Source of the DNA: Edaphochlamys debaryana
Taxonomy: Eukaryota > Chlorophyta > Chlorophyceae > Chlamydomonadales
NCBI GenBank assembly: GCA_016858145.1
Contig: JAEHOE010000042.1
Coordinates: forward strand, 785,417 to 849,416
Reading direction: 5' to 3'
Length of the DNA stretch: 64,000 nt
Below, one piece after another: positions 35,556 through 46,357 of the stretch. The notes under the pieces were generated by a model that was not told where the DNA came from, made no database searches, and was given only the letters and a program-made list of their open reading frames with translations. Both the position numbers and the translations under genes were made by a program. Every line of letters starts with the position of its first letter. Position 1 is the stretch's first letter.

Positions 35556-37452
35556 TAGCTTCATGAGCCGAATGCCTCTCTTGAGATTCGTCGAGAGGCC
35601 GTTGATCCGGGCTGTGTACTTGGAACCACATGTACCGCCAACACTGCTGTGTGCGTGCTTTCTAGCGTGCGTTTATGGAGAGTTATGTTGCGTTCGATTC
35701 TTACATGCTCAACTGGCCAGGTGAGGACCCCGGCCCAGCGTAGTTAAGCCCTTGTCTTCTTCACCGCGCTGATAACGGTGCGCTCGATTTACCTCTTTTC
35801 TGCCAAGATTAAGTCAGCTGCATGTGCGAGACATACCAGAGAGGTACAGAAGAGTAGGGCACATATGCTTGCTAGCTGTGGATACGGCGGGGTGTCCAGA
35901 GGGACACCCGTCTGTCTGTTTGCAGCTGCCACGGTTTGTGTTTGGGGTGCCGAGCTGGATCTTGGGTGTTCGGTTTTTCGCGCCTTCCCCTGCCGCTCGA
36001 GCGTTTTCCCCGGCCACCGTGTCGTAGTTGGTTGTCTGCTGGTGGTTTGTGACTTGGCGTGCGGCCAGGCCTGTGAGGTGAGGTGGGGTTATCCATGAGG
36101 ATAACCCGGAGACCCGTGAGATGGCAAGCACAACACGAAGTTGCGTTGCTTTATGGGTGACATCCCATAAAGCCATGCGCGTGGATCGGTGGATGTAAGC
36201 CACGCACCGCAGTCGTTGCGCCCTCGAACCTATGGAAGGAGTGTCTTCGAGCCCCGCGTCGAGCCTCGCCTCGAGCCCCGTCTGCACCTCCACCCACCCA
36301 CTAGCGGGGAATACCGCACTGTGCTCGCACGGGCCATGCAGCGTAGTCAGGACGACGTCGAGGGATGCAGCTGAGCACGTCTACATAGCCGCAGGGCAGG
36401 GTACCAGCAATGTGCATCGCTGAGGCTGGGGTGAACCTAGTGGCAGCCGCGCTCGCAAACGGTACTTTAGTGGCTTCAGGTGTCGAGGTCCCAGTGTTGT
36501 GCGTGCAGGCGGTCGCCACCCACGAGCGGGGGGGCTGCTGAGTCGACGCCTTGCCAGGGCATGCGTGTGGGCAAGCTCCCCGCCTCAGCCCCGGGAGACA
36601 ACGGCAGCGAACGCTAGGGTACATGGGATGGAGATCCAAACAGGCGTATAGGAGGAGGAAGTGGGAGCCGCAAGGGCGGCGGGCAAGACGGAGCCGCAGC
36701 GAACATGCAGATTGTGCGCTAAGCACCGTGCCTGTCGACACGGGCGATGGCAGGGGAAGCCGGAGGAGCGGAACGCGTGGTAACTTCAACGCGCCGAAGG
36801 CTGCACCTCCGCACCTCGGCTGGGCGTGCGGGGCTCCGAAGGCGGCGGCAGTGGGGAGGCGCTCAGAGTGACTGCCGGCGTGAGCGAGTCGATGGCGAGG
36901 CCGTGGGTGGATGGCGGCTGGCTGCGCGGGCAAAACGTCGCTGGCTTGGCGAGGCATGGTACGGGCGCTTGGAGGGTCTGGTGCCATACGCTATTGCCGG
37001 GTTGGAAGACTCCCGGGACTCGGGGGACTCCGGGGACTCGGGGACTCGGTCCACGGCTGAATGCTTTCGGATGCCGTCCACGGACGGGTGTGCCTGGCCG
37101 AGCCATGCCCGCGCGTGCAGCTATCCGTGTGGATAGCACGACTGGCGAAAGATGGCTGATGGAATAACCCAATGCCGTTTCAAGAAGGACCACCTGCCCG
37201 CCGTACGTGTGCGTGCTGTACGGCAGGGGCATGCAAGGTGGCATTTGCGAAAGTCGCCTTGCGCACAGCTTCTACGCTCTGACCCGACCTCAACTGAATA
37301 CCCGTTCATTACGAAACACGGAGACAGGCCTCTGCGTCCGATCACGCCATAAGCGCTCTCGGTCAAAGCTCATTCTGTGCACTCGTGCACACCAGCCACG
37401 CCCCTGCCCTTCACCTGACGCCTAGCAGTCTAATAGGGACACGCCATCCACC
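35556..37452. other. Gene-free interval with several small inverted repeats
   Basis: 1.9 kb between pherophorin-like gene 2 and the four-helix membrane protein gene. No coding region is supported. It holds perfect inverted repeats at 35890-35909 (arms GGGTGTCC), 36086-36107, 36148-36173, 37120-37137 (arms GCTATCC, loop GTGT) and 37200-37224 (arms GCCGTAC), far more than seen in other gaps of the window. Confidence 0.5.
36086..36205. ncRNA. Cluster of four consecutive stem-loops; possible structured RNA or element
   Basis: Stem 1: GGGTTATCC, loop ATGA, GGATAACCC (36086-36107, perfect 9 bp). Stem 2: 36124-36134 with 36140-36149, ten pairs with one bulge and one mismatch. Stem 3: GCTTTATGGG, loop TGACAT, CCCATAAAGC (36148-36173, perfect 10 bp). 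Stem 4: GCGTGG with CCACGC (36179-36184 and 36200-36205). Stems 2 and 3 share two bases. No known RNA family was recognised; the strand and transcription are unknown. A foldback transposon relic is an alternative. Confidence 0.25.
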
Positions 37453-39043
37453 ATGGTGAAGGTTGCCGGCGTGAAAGTCAGCGTCCCTAGCGTCTCCATG
37501 CCACAGACAACCGGAGAGTGGAAGCGCACGGTCCTATGGATGACGTGGACCCTTAACTTGCTCCTGGACGCCGTATACATGGTCAGGGAGCTCGCCTTCA
37601 GCCAGCACCTGAGCGATGACTGCAATTTCGCGTGGCTGGACGTTTGGCAGGCACGCACATCGGCAGGTCCTGACTGGACAGCTCCTGGTGCTTGCAGGTC
37701 ATGTCTTTTGCGACCAGCGCGAAGCTTTCCGATGTAGGCAATCGGGAGTCGCCTTGTGCTTCCGCTGCTAAGCTGCTCCGCTGGGCCTGACCGCGTTTGC
37801 CGGGGGTGTCCACTGCAGTCATATTACAAGCTGTACGTGTCTGGCGGGGGCGTGCCTGGCGTGGTCACCCAGAAGTCCGCCTGGCGGGCACCAGTCGCCT
37901 CGACCGTTCTGGGCGGACTCATGGTCCTTACCTTCAACATCATGTCGTGTGCGATCCTGATTCGGAAGTCAATCAACCGGAGCGGGCCCGGCTTCGGCTA
38001 CGGGTTCATCATGTGGGTGTGGGGGGCCGGGTTTGGGGGCCGGGGCGAGGGGCCGGGGGAAGGTGGCCACGAAGGTGGTCAACCCGCTCAGCAGCCATCG
38101 ATGGCCCGCCGCGGTGCCTTTGGGGACGATCGATCGTCTGATGTTGCGGGAAACCGTGCCCGGGATAGGCCGCTGGAGCTGCAGGAACCCCGACCAGTTG
38201 TGCCACTGAGCGGGGCTGCCGTCATGGTGTGTCCCCACTGATACCACTGCCACAGCACCAACTCCCTTGCGATTTCTTTACCTGCTATCGTGCAGGGCGT
38301 GGTGCTTTGTGATGGCCTTCTACCTCTTCCTCTGCGGCCTGGTCACCTCTGGGTTCTACCCGGTGCGTGGGAAGGCGGCGCGTCCATATGTGCTCGCAGG
38401 TCAAACGTGCTGATCATCATTCGATTGCCAACCGCGGCTCCTTGTTTTTGTGCTTCTTGTTGCAGGTTGTGACGAAAGAGCTTGAACCTCGTGAGTAGAG
38501 CTGGAGGGAAAGGGACCTGCGCATGTGTGCACTATGGCCATGGAGGCCGCTGTTCTGCTGCACCCCCGGGCGCCCGCAATGGCTCTTGACCTTCCGCCCT
38601 CCAATGCCGCAGTGACGGGGTGGTCGAAGATTGATACCGGAGCATACAACGGTACGACGGCCTTCTCCTTCATCTGTGCTGCCTTCTTCATGGTCTTCTT
38701 CCTGTGCCTCGTCATCTTCCAGGGGGGCATCATGAAGCAGACGGGCCTTTGTAAGTGCTGTTGGCAAAGCCGCCTGAGCAATGAGGGGTCTGGCGGAGAG
38801 GAAGTTGCCGGGAAGGAGAGCAAGTGCGGCATCTAGCAACCCAGAGGTTTGGACGCTCTGTGCACTGCCAGCCACCCTGGCAACTGGCAAACCAGTTCTC
38901 ACTTCTGCTTCTTGTTTCGTTGCCGGTTGCCTTGCACAGACGACCCCCGGCAGGATGAGAAACGCAAGATGGAGATGGCCATGATGCAGGCCGCACAGAT
39001 GGGGGCGAACCCGATGGCGCACCAGGCGGGGCAGGCCATCTAG
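37453..39043 (+). CDS. Predicted four-helix membrane protein, unknown family
   Basis: Exons: 37453-37650, 37819-38012, 38296-38362, 38466-38490, 38613-38750, 38940-39043; 726 bases, 241 residues. Four hydrophobic segments are visible, starting around VLWMTWTLNLLLDAVYMV, VASTVLGGLMVLTFNIMS, WCFVMAFYLFLCGLVTSGF and FSFICAAFFMVFFLCLVIF. Between helices 1 and 2 lies SYYKLYVSGGGVPG; the tail is charged and Met/Gln-rich (DPRQDEKRKMEMAMMQAAQM). Helix count and short loops resemble MARVEL- or tetraspan-type proteins, but I see no diagnostic motif and do not assign a family. The first intron uses a GC donor (CAG then GCACGC at 37651) to keep phase 0 with the next exon; a GT alternative nearby does not fit. 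The ATG at 37453 has a good context (CCACC ATG G). Confidence 0.6.
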
Positions 39044-40204
39044 GCGCCTCTGCCATGGCGCTAGGGCAAGGGTAGCAGTGACGACCGTGCGTAAGTCGGG
39101 CTCGGGACGTGTGGGGCTGGGTAGGCATGGGAAATGTAGGAAAGTATGCCCCGCGGAAGGGCGGGGCCGCAGGGCGGAATTTGAGTGATGCGGTTAGAGT
39201 CCCTAGGGGAGGCTCGTGACCATGGGCTACGCTAGCAAGGGTAACTGGGGGTGCCATTGTGACACATTATGACACGACCGGGCATGACGATTCTCGGCTT
39301 GCGCTCGAGGGGCACAGCGAAGGGAAGACGGGAGTATGGGTGGTAAAGTTGGGGGCCAACCTGCAAGCAGGGTTAGGCTACCCGTTTAACTCAGCCCCCT
39401 TTCGACCGCTCGAAGCTGGTCCACGTTCCAGGCCCTGTCAGTCATTGTGTACGGAGGCCCTGTGTGGGTTAGGGGACTTGTACACATAAGGCGGTGCAGC
39501 GTAGTCAAGACGACGACGGGAGCAGCACAGGGACGGAGGCGGGCACTAAGACGCACTAGGGCCCATCAGTTGTTGTACCTGGCATACGGACCCCACACAG
39601 GTGTCCACTCCGAGCTAGGGGCACATCCTCTTGATGTGCTCCGCGCCTGTCCAGAGCGCCCACCGTCTGCTGCTCCGCGAGGCTTCTCCGCCGCACATGT
39701 GTGGAGCATGTCGAAGCCCGACGACAGCTCCAGAGTGCATCGCCCACGGTTTTCTTCTGGGAGCTACACATCAGACGTAGCTTCACATTCTGCGGGCTCT
39801 GGAACGCAAGGGTGCCCGAACCGTACACGGCAACGATCCGGGGCAGGAAGGGCCCGGAAGACACCAGGCGGAACTGGACAAGACTCGCGCCCGACATCTG
39901 AACGTAGCAGCGATCGCTGTACTCCGCTAGTCCACTCGAGCAACAGCACACTGAAAGCGCCTGCGAACTGTGCGACCGCCTCGACCCGCTCACCTTCAAG
40001 CGCAACTTGCCTTTTGCTATTGCTCTTACCCTCCACTATAAACTGGGGACGTACCCACCGGCTCGCGCTGCAGTCTTTTGGGCAACATGGGGTCGCGGGC
40101 TTGACCAGGCTTCTCCAAGCATTCAGCGACTGACGATGCTGATATAGTCTACAGCATACGCGTGGACCCCCGCCTTTGTCCGGGGCGGGGGTGCCCTACT
40201 CAGC
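39044..40204 (+). other. Intergenic region before the NIPA-type transporter gene
   Basis: No gene is supported in these 1.16 kb. The right part is the NIPA promoter region with a TATAAA at 40037-40042. Confidence 0.4.
40037..40042 (+). promoter_or_regulatory. TATA box candidate of the NIPA-type gene
   Basis: TATAAA in CCACTATAAACTGGGG, 163 bases before the ATG at 40205. A consensus match and a suitable distance for a volvocine promoter. Confidence 0.5.
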
Positions 40205-43200
40205 ATGGCGACGTCTCCACTCCCCCCGTTGCCGACGCCGATGTTGCCGCCGGCGGCCCCTTCCCCACCTGCGGAAGAAGAGGGAGGCTCGAAGGACCTC
40301 TGGTACATTGGAGCCATTATCAACGTGGTCAGTCTTGTTGATGTGTGCGCCTAACCCCATGTCCCCCAAGGCGCCAGCTCGTTGACCGAGTGTCCCCTTG
40401 CAGGTTGGCAGCGTATCCATAAATCTTGGGATGGTGGGTAATGCGACCTGGGGGGAGGTATGGGCTGCCACGGACCTGGCGAGAAATTTTGGAACCCCCC
40501 ACCCCCCTCCGACACCACGCCTTGCCGGCCGTAGCCTGGTGGACCTGCCAGAGGCGCTCGCGCACAAGGCTGAATGATGTTGCATTTGGTGTTGCCCACA
40601 CAGAACCTCATGAAGATGGGGCACACTAAGCGTGCCATGATAGACCTTCCAGAGGAGGAGAAGCCCCCCATCCGCAAGTTCAAGTCCTGGCTGTTCGGGA
40701 TCATTATCTTCTCTCTCGGGAACGTCCTCAACTTCGTGTCATTCGGTGAGTGCATGGAGGTTAAGTGGGGTGGGGTGAGGTGGGAGGGGTGCTGTGCGGC
40801 CGCAGCCCTGCGACAGCTCCGTCCTGGACAGAACACGCGTCCTGAAACGTCCTCGCCTTTGCCCTTTGTGCCGAAAATTCATCCGCTGCCCAGCCTTCGC
40901 GGCGCAGTCGCTGCTGGCAGCCCTGGGCAGCTTGCAGCTCGTGTGCAACGTGGTCTTCGCCTACTTCCTAAATCACGAGCCGGTGAGGTGGTGAGGTGTG
41001 GCGCTGAGGGAGGCAGGGTGTGTGCAGTCCGGTCCGGCCCTGCAACGCGGAGGGGCCTCGCCGGGCAGCACTCCTGGTGTGAGGGCCGCCATCGGGCCCT
41101 CGGCATGGGCCGCAGGCGGCAGCAGCGGCAGCCATGAGCGGAACCAGGAGGAGCCGGTCCGCTGGCTCTGGGGCGACATGGCGCGTGCGCTCTCGGGCCG
41201 CGTTGGAGAACCCTCAGCGCCATCGGCGGCAGACGCCGGAAGGGCAGCAAGGGGCCGCTCTGCAGCAATCGACTGTGCACGTGCGGGGGCTGCGCACTTT
41301 GGGCTGCGCTCGCGTCGGATGGCCGCCCTGGAGCGCATGAGCAGGGCGCGCTGACTGGCGTCGACCGGTCAGCGGCGCGCACAGCGGCCCTGCTCAGCCC
41401 CACCGCGCGGGCCGCACACAGGCCTCGGGCGTGGGGCGAGGGGCTCATTCCGAAAGCATCGACGCCCGAAGAACCTGCGCGGTTTTATCCAGGCAGCTCT
41501 GCGTCTGGACTGCGGCGGCTGCGCTCCGCAAAGTCGGTGCTGCCTCCACCGCTTGGCGAGGCCGAACCGGGGCGGGCAGGAAACCTGGAAGCGCTAGCAG
41601 CCTTCAGGCTTCTCCAGCCTCGTTCAGTACCCCCCCCCTTTCCCCGGTTCCTCACCCACCCCTCCCCCATCCCACCTTCTCTTCCTTTCCACACAGATCA
41701 CGAAACTCATTATCGCCTCCACATTCTGCATCATTGGCGGATGCGTGCTGCTGGTGGTGTTCGGGAACCAGAGCTCGGAGACGTACACAGTGGACGAGCT
41801 GATCGACCTGTACACGGAGTGAGCGAGGGCGGTGTGCGTGTGTTCAGGGCTGCTGGTGTAAAGGCCAAGGAAAGCGTGGGCGCGGTGATTAGCCGGTGTG
41901 CGTGTGTGTGTGTGGGGGGGGGGGGGGCGGTGTGTGTGAGCAGATGGCACCGGCTTATGCGTCTAGCGCCTTTGGTCTGGGCGTAAGGCTGGGCGCGGCC
42001 GAGGGGCTGAGGCGGGCAGACCTGTGGCAGGCCCCGGGTCCAAGCATGTTCGCCAAGTGCCCTTCCTTGCTTCTTGCCTCAATCCCAACCCCCCGTCCTC
42101 CGCCTGCCCCCAGGCCCGCCTACATCGTGTACCTGGTCATGATGGGGGTGTTCGTGTTTGGCTTCTACGTGCTCTACATGCACGGCAAGCGGATCGTGCG
42201 GTGAGCGGCAGGAAGGGTGCTCCGGGCTAGGGCCGCCCGAGCTGCAGGCGGACTGGGTAGGAGGTGTCCGCGGGCGACGCGCTACGTTGGTGATGTATTG
42301 TAGCCCTTCAGTGTGGCGGGAAAGGCCGCGCCGGACTACTTCCGCAGCTGCGGCTGCATCAGGCCAACCAACCCTTTGCATCACCATTTCCGCACCCCCA
42401 ACTCCCCCAACATCCCCTCCCAACCTCCGCCCCCCGCCCCCCTCCCCGCAGCGGCCCCGACTCCACGCCCAAGCAGCGCAACACCTGGTTTGGAGTGCTC
42501 ATCGTGGCCTACGCCATCTTCTCAGCGCTGCTGGGCTCGCAGTCGGTGCTGTTCGGCAAGAGCATGTCGGTCATCCTGCGCGGCGGCATCGAGGAGAAGA
42601 GCGCGGGCGCCATCTTCGGCAACTGGTACACCTACGTGGCGCTGGGCAGCTTCTGCTTCACCGCCATCTTCTGGGTCATGCGCCTCAACAAGGTGGGCCC
42701 GGGTGGGCCTGTGGCGGGGCATGGGCTGGGCCTGGTTCTTTCTACAAGGCGGGCTGAAAGGGCGGTGCACAAGGGCGGGCGGGGGGCGCTTCATCGCGAG
42801 ACTAGGGCGGGGCTTGGGACGCGGCAGGGCCGATGGCGGCGGTGGGTTTCGGGCAGGCTGGGCTGGTTCCGGGGCTCCGGGCTCAGCCAACACCCACCTC
42901 TCCTCTCACTACCCCCTCTCACCTCGACTCCCCCCCCCGCATTCCCCACGCAGGGCCTCCGCATGTTCCCCGCCATGCTCATCGTGCCCCTCATGCAGAT
43001 CGCGTGGACGCTCTTCTCCATCGTGAGCGGCATGATCTACTTCCAGGAGTACAAGGGCTTCAACGTGCTGAAGGCCGTCATGTTCCCCATCGGAGTGCTG
43101 GTGAGCGGGCGGGCAGGGAAGTGGAGGCCGCACGACTCGCCCCAACCGCCTCCACTGCCCCCTCCCTCCTTCACGCTTTCCTTCATGCGTGCTGATCCGC

Positions 43201-46200
43201 CCCCTCGTCCTTCCGCGCTGCCTCCCATCCCATCCCAACCCCTCCCAGGTGGTGTTTTTCGGCGTGTTCCTGCTCACCATTGGCGGCAGCGCGCCGGACC
43301 TGAGCGGGCCGCAGGAGGAGCCCGTGGACGGCTCCAAGCCCTCGCAGATGACGGTGCACGACAACGCCATGTTCGCGGGCCGCGAGGGCGAGGGCACGGC
43401 CCCCTCGGAGACCAGGATGGCGCCGGCCAAGATGTCGCTGGGCGAGACGCTGCGCTTCACCAGTGAGCGCTGCCTGGCTTGGGATGACGCGCGAGGGGCG
43501 CGACGTGTGCATGGGGCTGCGTGGAGGCACAGGGCTGGCAGCACGAGTTCCGTGGCTTGGAGGCATGACCCCCCCAACCGAGTCCTCCCACTTACCGTTG
43601 CCCCACCCGCCCCTCCCGCCTCTCCCATCCCCCCCCCCCCAGCGCCCCTGTGGGCCCCCGCCAGCACCATGTCCCCCGGCTCCCACATGAACCGCACCCT
43701 CAACCCCACCGACTCCATGGCCCGGCAGCGCCGCATCACAGAGGCCTCGGACCTCAACGCCACCGGCCGCACCAACCGCACCGACGAGTACTGGGGCAAC
43801 TCCACGCTCAACCGCACGCACCAGAGCAACATGTCGCGCGTGTCAGAGACGCCCTCAAAGTGAGCCAGAAGCAGGGAGCGCGCGCCTGCCCTGCCTGATC
43901 GGCTCAAATGGTGCTTGCTGGCTTCCCTGTCGCAGCTGACATGCTAGCACTGTCTCGGCACAACTTGACCGGGCTGAATTCAGTCCTACCCCCCTCTTCC
44001 CCCTCAACTCCTCACCCCCCTCTTCCCACCCCTCCCGTAACCCCCTCTCCCCCTCCCCCCCAACCCCCCCCCTCCTCCTCCTCCCTGTAGCATGGGCGCC
44101 ACCATGCGGCGCGGCATGAAGAACCTGGGCGCCGAGACCAAGACCGGCTTCAAGCTGGCCATGGGGCTGGGCGACAGCGGCCTCACCGCCGTCAGCCTCT
44201 TCGCCATGCCCGCACTGGACTTCACCGCCACCAGGGTGGGGGCGGGGGAGGGAGGGGGGGGGAAGAGGAGGGGGTGAAGGGTTCGAAGAAGCATGCATGG
44301 GTCCCCCGAAGCGGAGACAGGGCATCAGGGCGGCGATTCGTAGGCCTTAGCCGTATCGGGAAAGCGCCACGGAGATATGAGCTTTGCTTGGCATGGTCAA
44401 GAGTCCGCGTGGGTACGAGGGATGCTGAGAATGGCGCGCTCACTAACCGTGCCCCCTGCCCTGTCTGTTTGCAGAGGACCAGCCGTTCGGGCGGGAACAA
44501 TGCGGAGGCGGCCGCCATTCAGCACGCGCTGCCCGGGTCACGCTTCTACAAGGTAGGCTCAAAAGTGCGTTTGTGTCCAGGTTGGGCCTGAAGGCCAGGA
44601 AGTTGCCTGTGTTCTGCAGGCCAAGGTGTTGGCACAGCTCTCCCTCCCCCGATCCTTGGGCTCCAGACTTGACCCTGCGCTGCCCCGCTTGCTGCGCGCG
44701 CAGGGCGGCCAAGGGGGCGAGGGCCTGCAGCCCATCCGTGAAGGCAGCGGGGTGAGTCACTGCGCCCATGGCAGGCTTGCTAGCTGCTTCACGCTGTAAG
44801 CTACTATGCTCCTCATGCCCGGCTGCGGTCATATGCCCCCCGCTTCACTGCCATGCGGCCTCTGGCTGACGCAAGGCCCTGTCCTCCGGTGCCTGCCGCT
44901 GCCCGTAGCTGCCCACGCAGCCCCACGGCTCGGAGCTGGGCAACTCGCTGACGGGGAGCAGCCAGATGCGCGGCAGCTCGGGCGGCAGCGCGGGCGGGGC
45001 CGCGAGCGGTAAGGAGAAGGACAAAGACAAGGGCAAGGAGAAGGGCAAGGAGAAGGGCAAGGACAAGGACCAGGCGGCGGAGGGCGGGAAGGGCAAGCCC
45101 CCGCCGCTGCGGGTGCCGTCGGGCAACAAGCAGCCCCTGGACGCAGACACGCTCCTGGGCATGCTTCCGGGGCCCACGTTCAAACCCTCCCGCTCGAACG
45201 GGGCCGATGCGCCCCGGGAGCCGCCCAAGACGCCAGCGCTGATGCCAGGGGGCGTCTCCTTCCGGCCGGGGAAGCCGGGCGGGCAGGAGCTGCCGCCCAA
45301 GACCCCGGACCTGGGGTTAGGCGCGCCGCCCCCCCCCACTGCCTACAACGCAGCGGGGGGAGAGTCGGACCGGTCGCAGCGGCCCTCGGGTGGGCCGCTG
45401 CCCGTGAACGCCTCGGTAGACTTCGGGCCAGGCTTCCAAGCGATCAACGGCGGCGGCGGGACCAACGGAGCTGGCTACGCGAACGGCCCCGGCACAAGCT
45501 GGGCCGGAAACGGCGTGGGCGTGGGCGGCAACGCCGGCGGCGGGCGGCCCATGCCGCGGCCGGGTAGCCTGGGCACGCTGCTGCCCGAGGGCGTCCCGCT
45601 CAGCAGCGCCAATTCTTTAGTCATGCATGACTCACGGCCCAGCACGCCGCCCGAGGTCATGCTCAACAGCGGGGGCCCGAGCGGGCGCGTGCCTTCGCCG
45701 CTCGTCCACCAGGCCCAGCAACAGCAGCAGCAGTACCAGCAGCCGTTCCAGCAGGTGCCCGTACCGCCGCTGCCGCTACAGGCGTACGGCCTTTCACAGT
45801 CGCAGTACCAGCAGCAGTACCAGCAGCAGCAGTACGTACAGCAGCAGCAGTACGTACAGCAAAATATCCCGCTGTCGCTGCTGCAGCGCGCCCAAGCGCC
45901 GCCTCTGGCCGGGAGCGCCCGGCTGCCGCCGCTTCACCTCATGGTCCCCGGGATGCCCATAGGCGCTGGCGGCCTGCCGGCCCAGGTCCTACAGCCCGCC
46001 GTACACACGTCCGTACTGCAGTACGGCTCGCCGAGCGCGTCGTACGCGCAGGTGCTCGCCAGCGTGCCCGAGGGCATCACGAGCGCCGGCGGCCTGGCGC
46101 CCGCGCTCTCCGCGCCGCCGCGCGCGCTGCTGCCGATGCAGTCCCTGGCGAGCGCGGGGTCGCTGGGGGGAGCGGGGGCCTCGGGGCTGGTGCTGCACTC

Positions 46201-46357
46201 GCGGCACCGCTCTCCGCGGGGCGGGCTCAGCGTGTCGCGGTCGTGGGCCGGCTTCGGCAGCGGAGGCGGCGCGCTGGCGCCCCGGCCTTCGGGCACGTCG
46301 CCGCTGCGGGGCAGCTACCTGGGGCACATGCAGCGCCCGCTCCGGCCGGGGTACTAG
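40205..46357 (+). CDS. NIPA-type magnesium transporter with long low-complexity C-terminal tail
   Basis: Exons: 40205-40327, 40404-40433, 40604-40745, 40894-40982, 41697-41818, 42114-42200, 42452-42692, 42954-43100, 43249-43462, 43643-43859, 44091-44235, 44475-44552, 44704-44751, 44909-46357; 3132 bases, 1043 residues. Residues about 30-350 hold the helices of the NIPA (DUF803) family: WYIGAIINVVGSVSINLGM, WLFGIIIFSLGNVLNFVSF, LLAALGSLQLVCNVVFAYF, LIIASTFCIIGGCVLLVVF, then YIVYLVMMGVFVFGFYVL, VLIVAYAIFSALLGSQSVL and further helices ending near VVFFGVFLLTIGG. The family carries Mg2+ and similar divalent cations across plasma or endosomal membranes. The remaining roughly 640 residues are unusual: Asn/Ser/Thr-rich, then alternating Lys-Asp/Glu (KEKDKDKGKEKGKEKGKDKD), Gly/Pro-rich and Gln-Tyr repeats (QQQYVQQQQYVQQN). 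Typical NIPA proteins have 330-450 residues. The final exon alone is 1449 bases and fully open. Confidence 0.85.

Noticed and set aside
41898..41940. GT and poly-G simple repeat as a functional element
   Set aside because: It lies in a NIPA-gene intron and is a common microsatellite with no sign of function.
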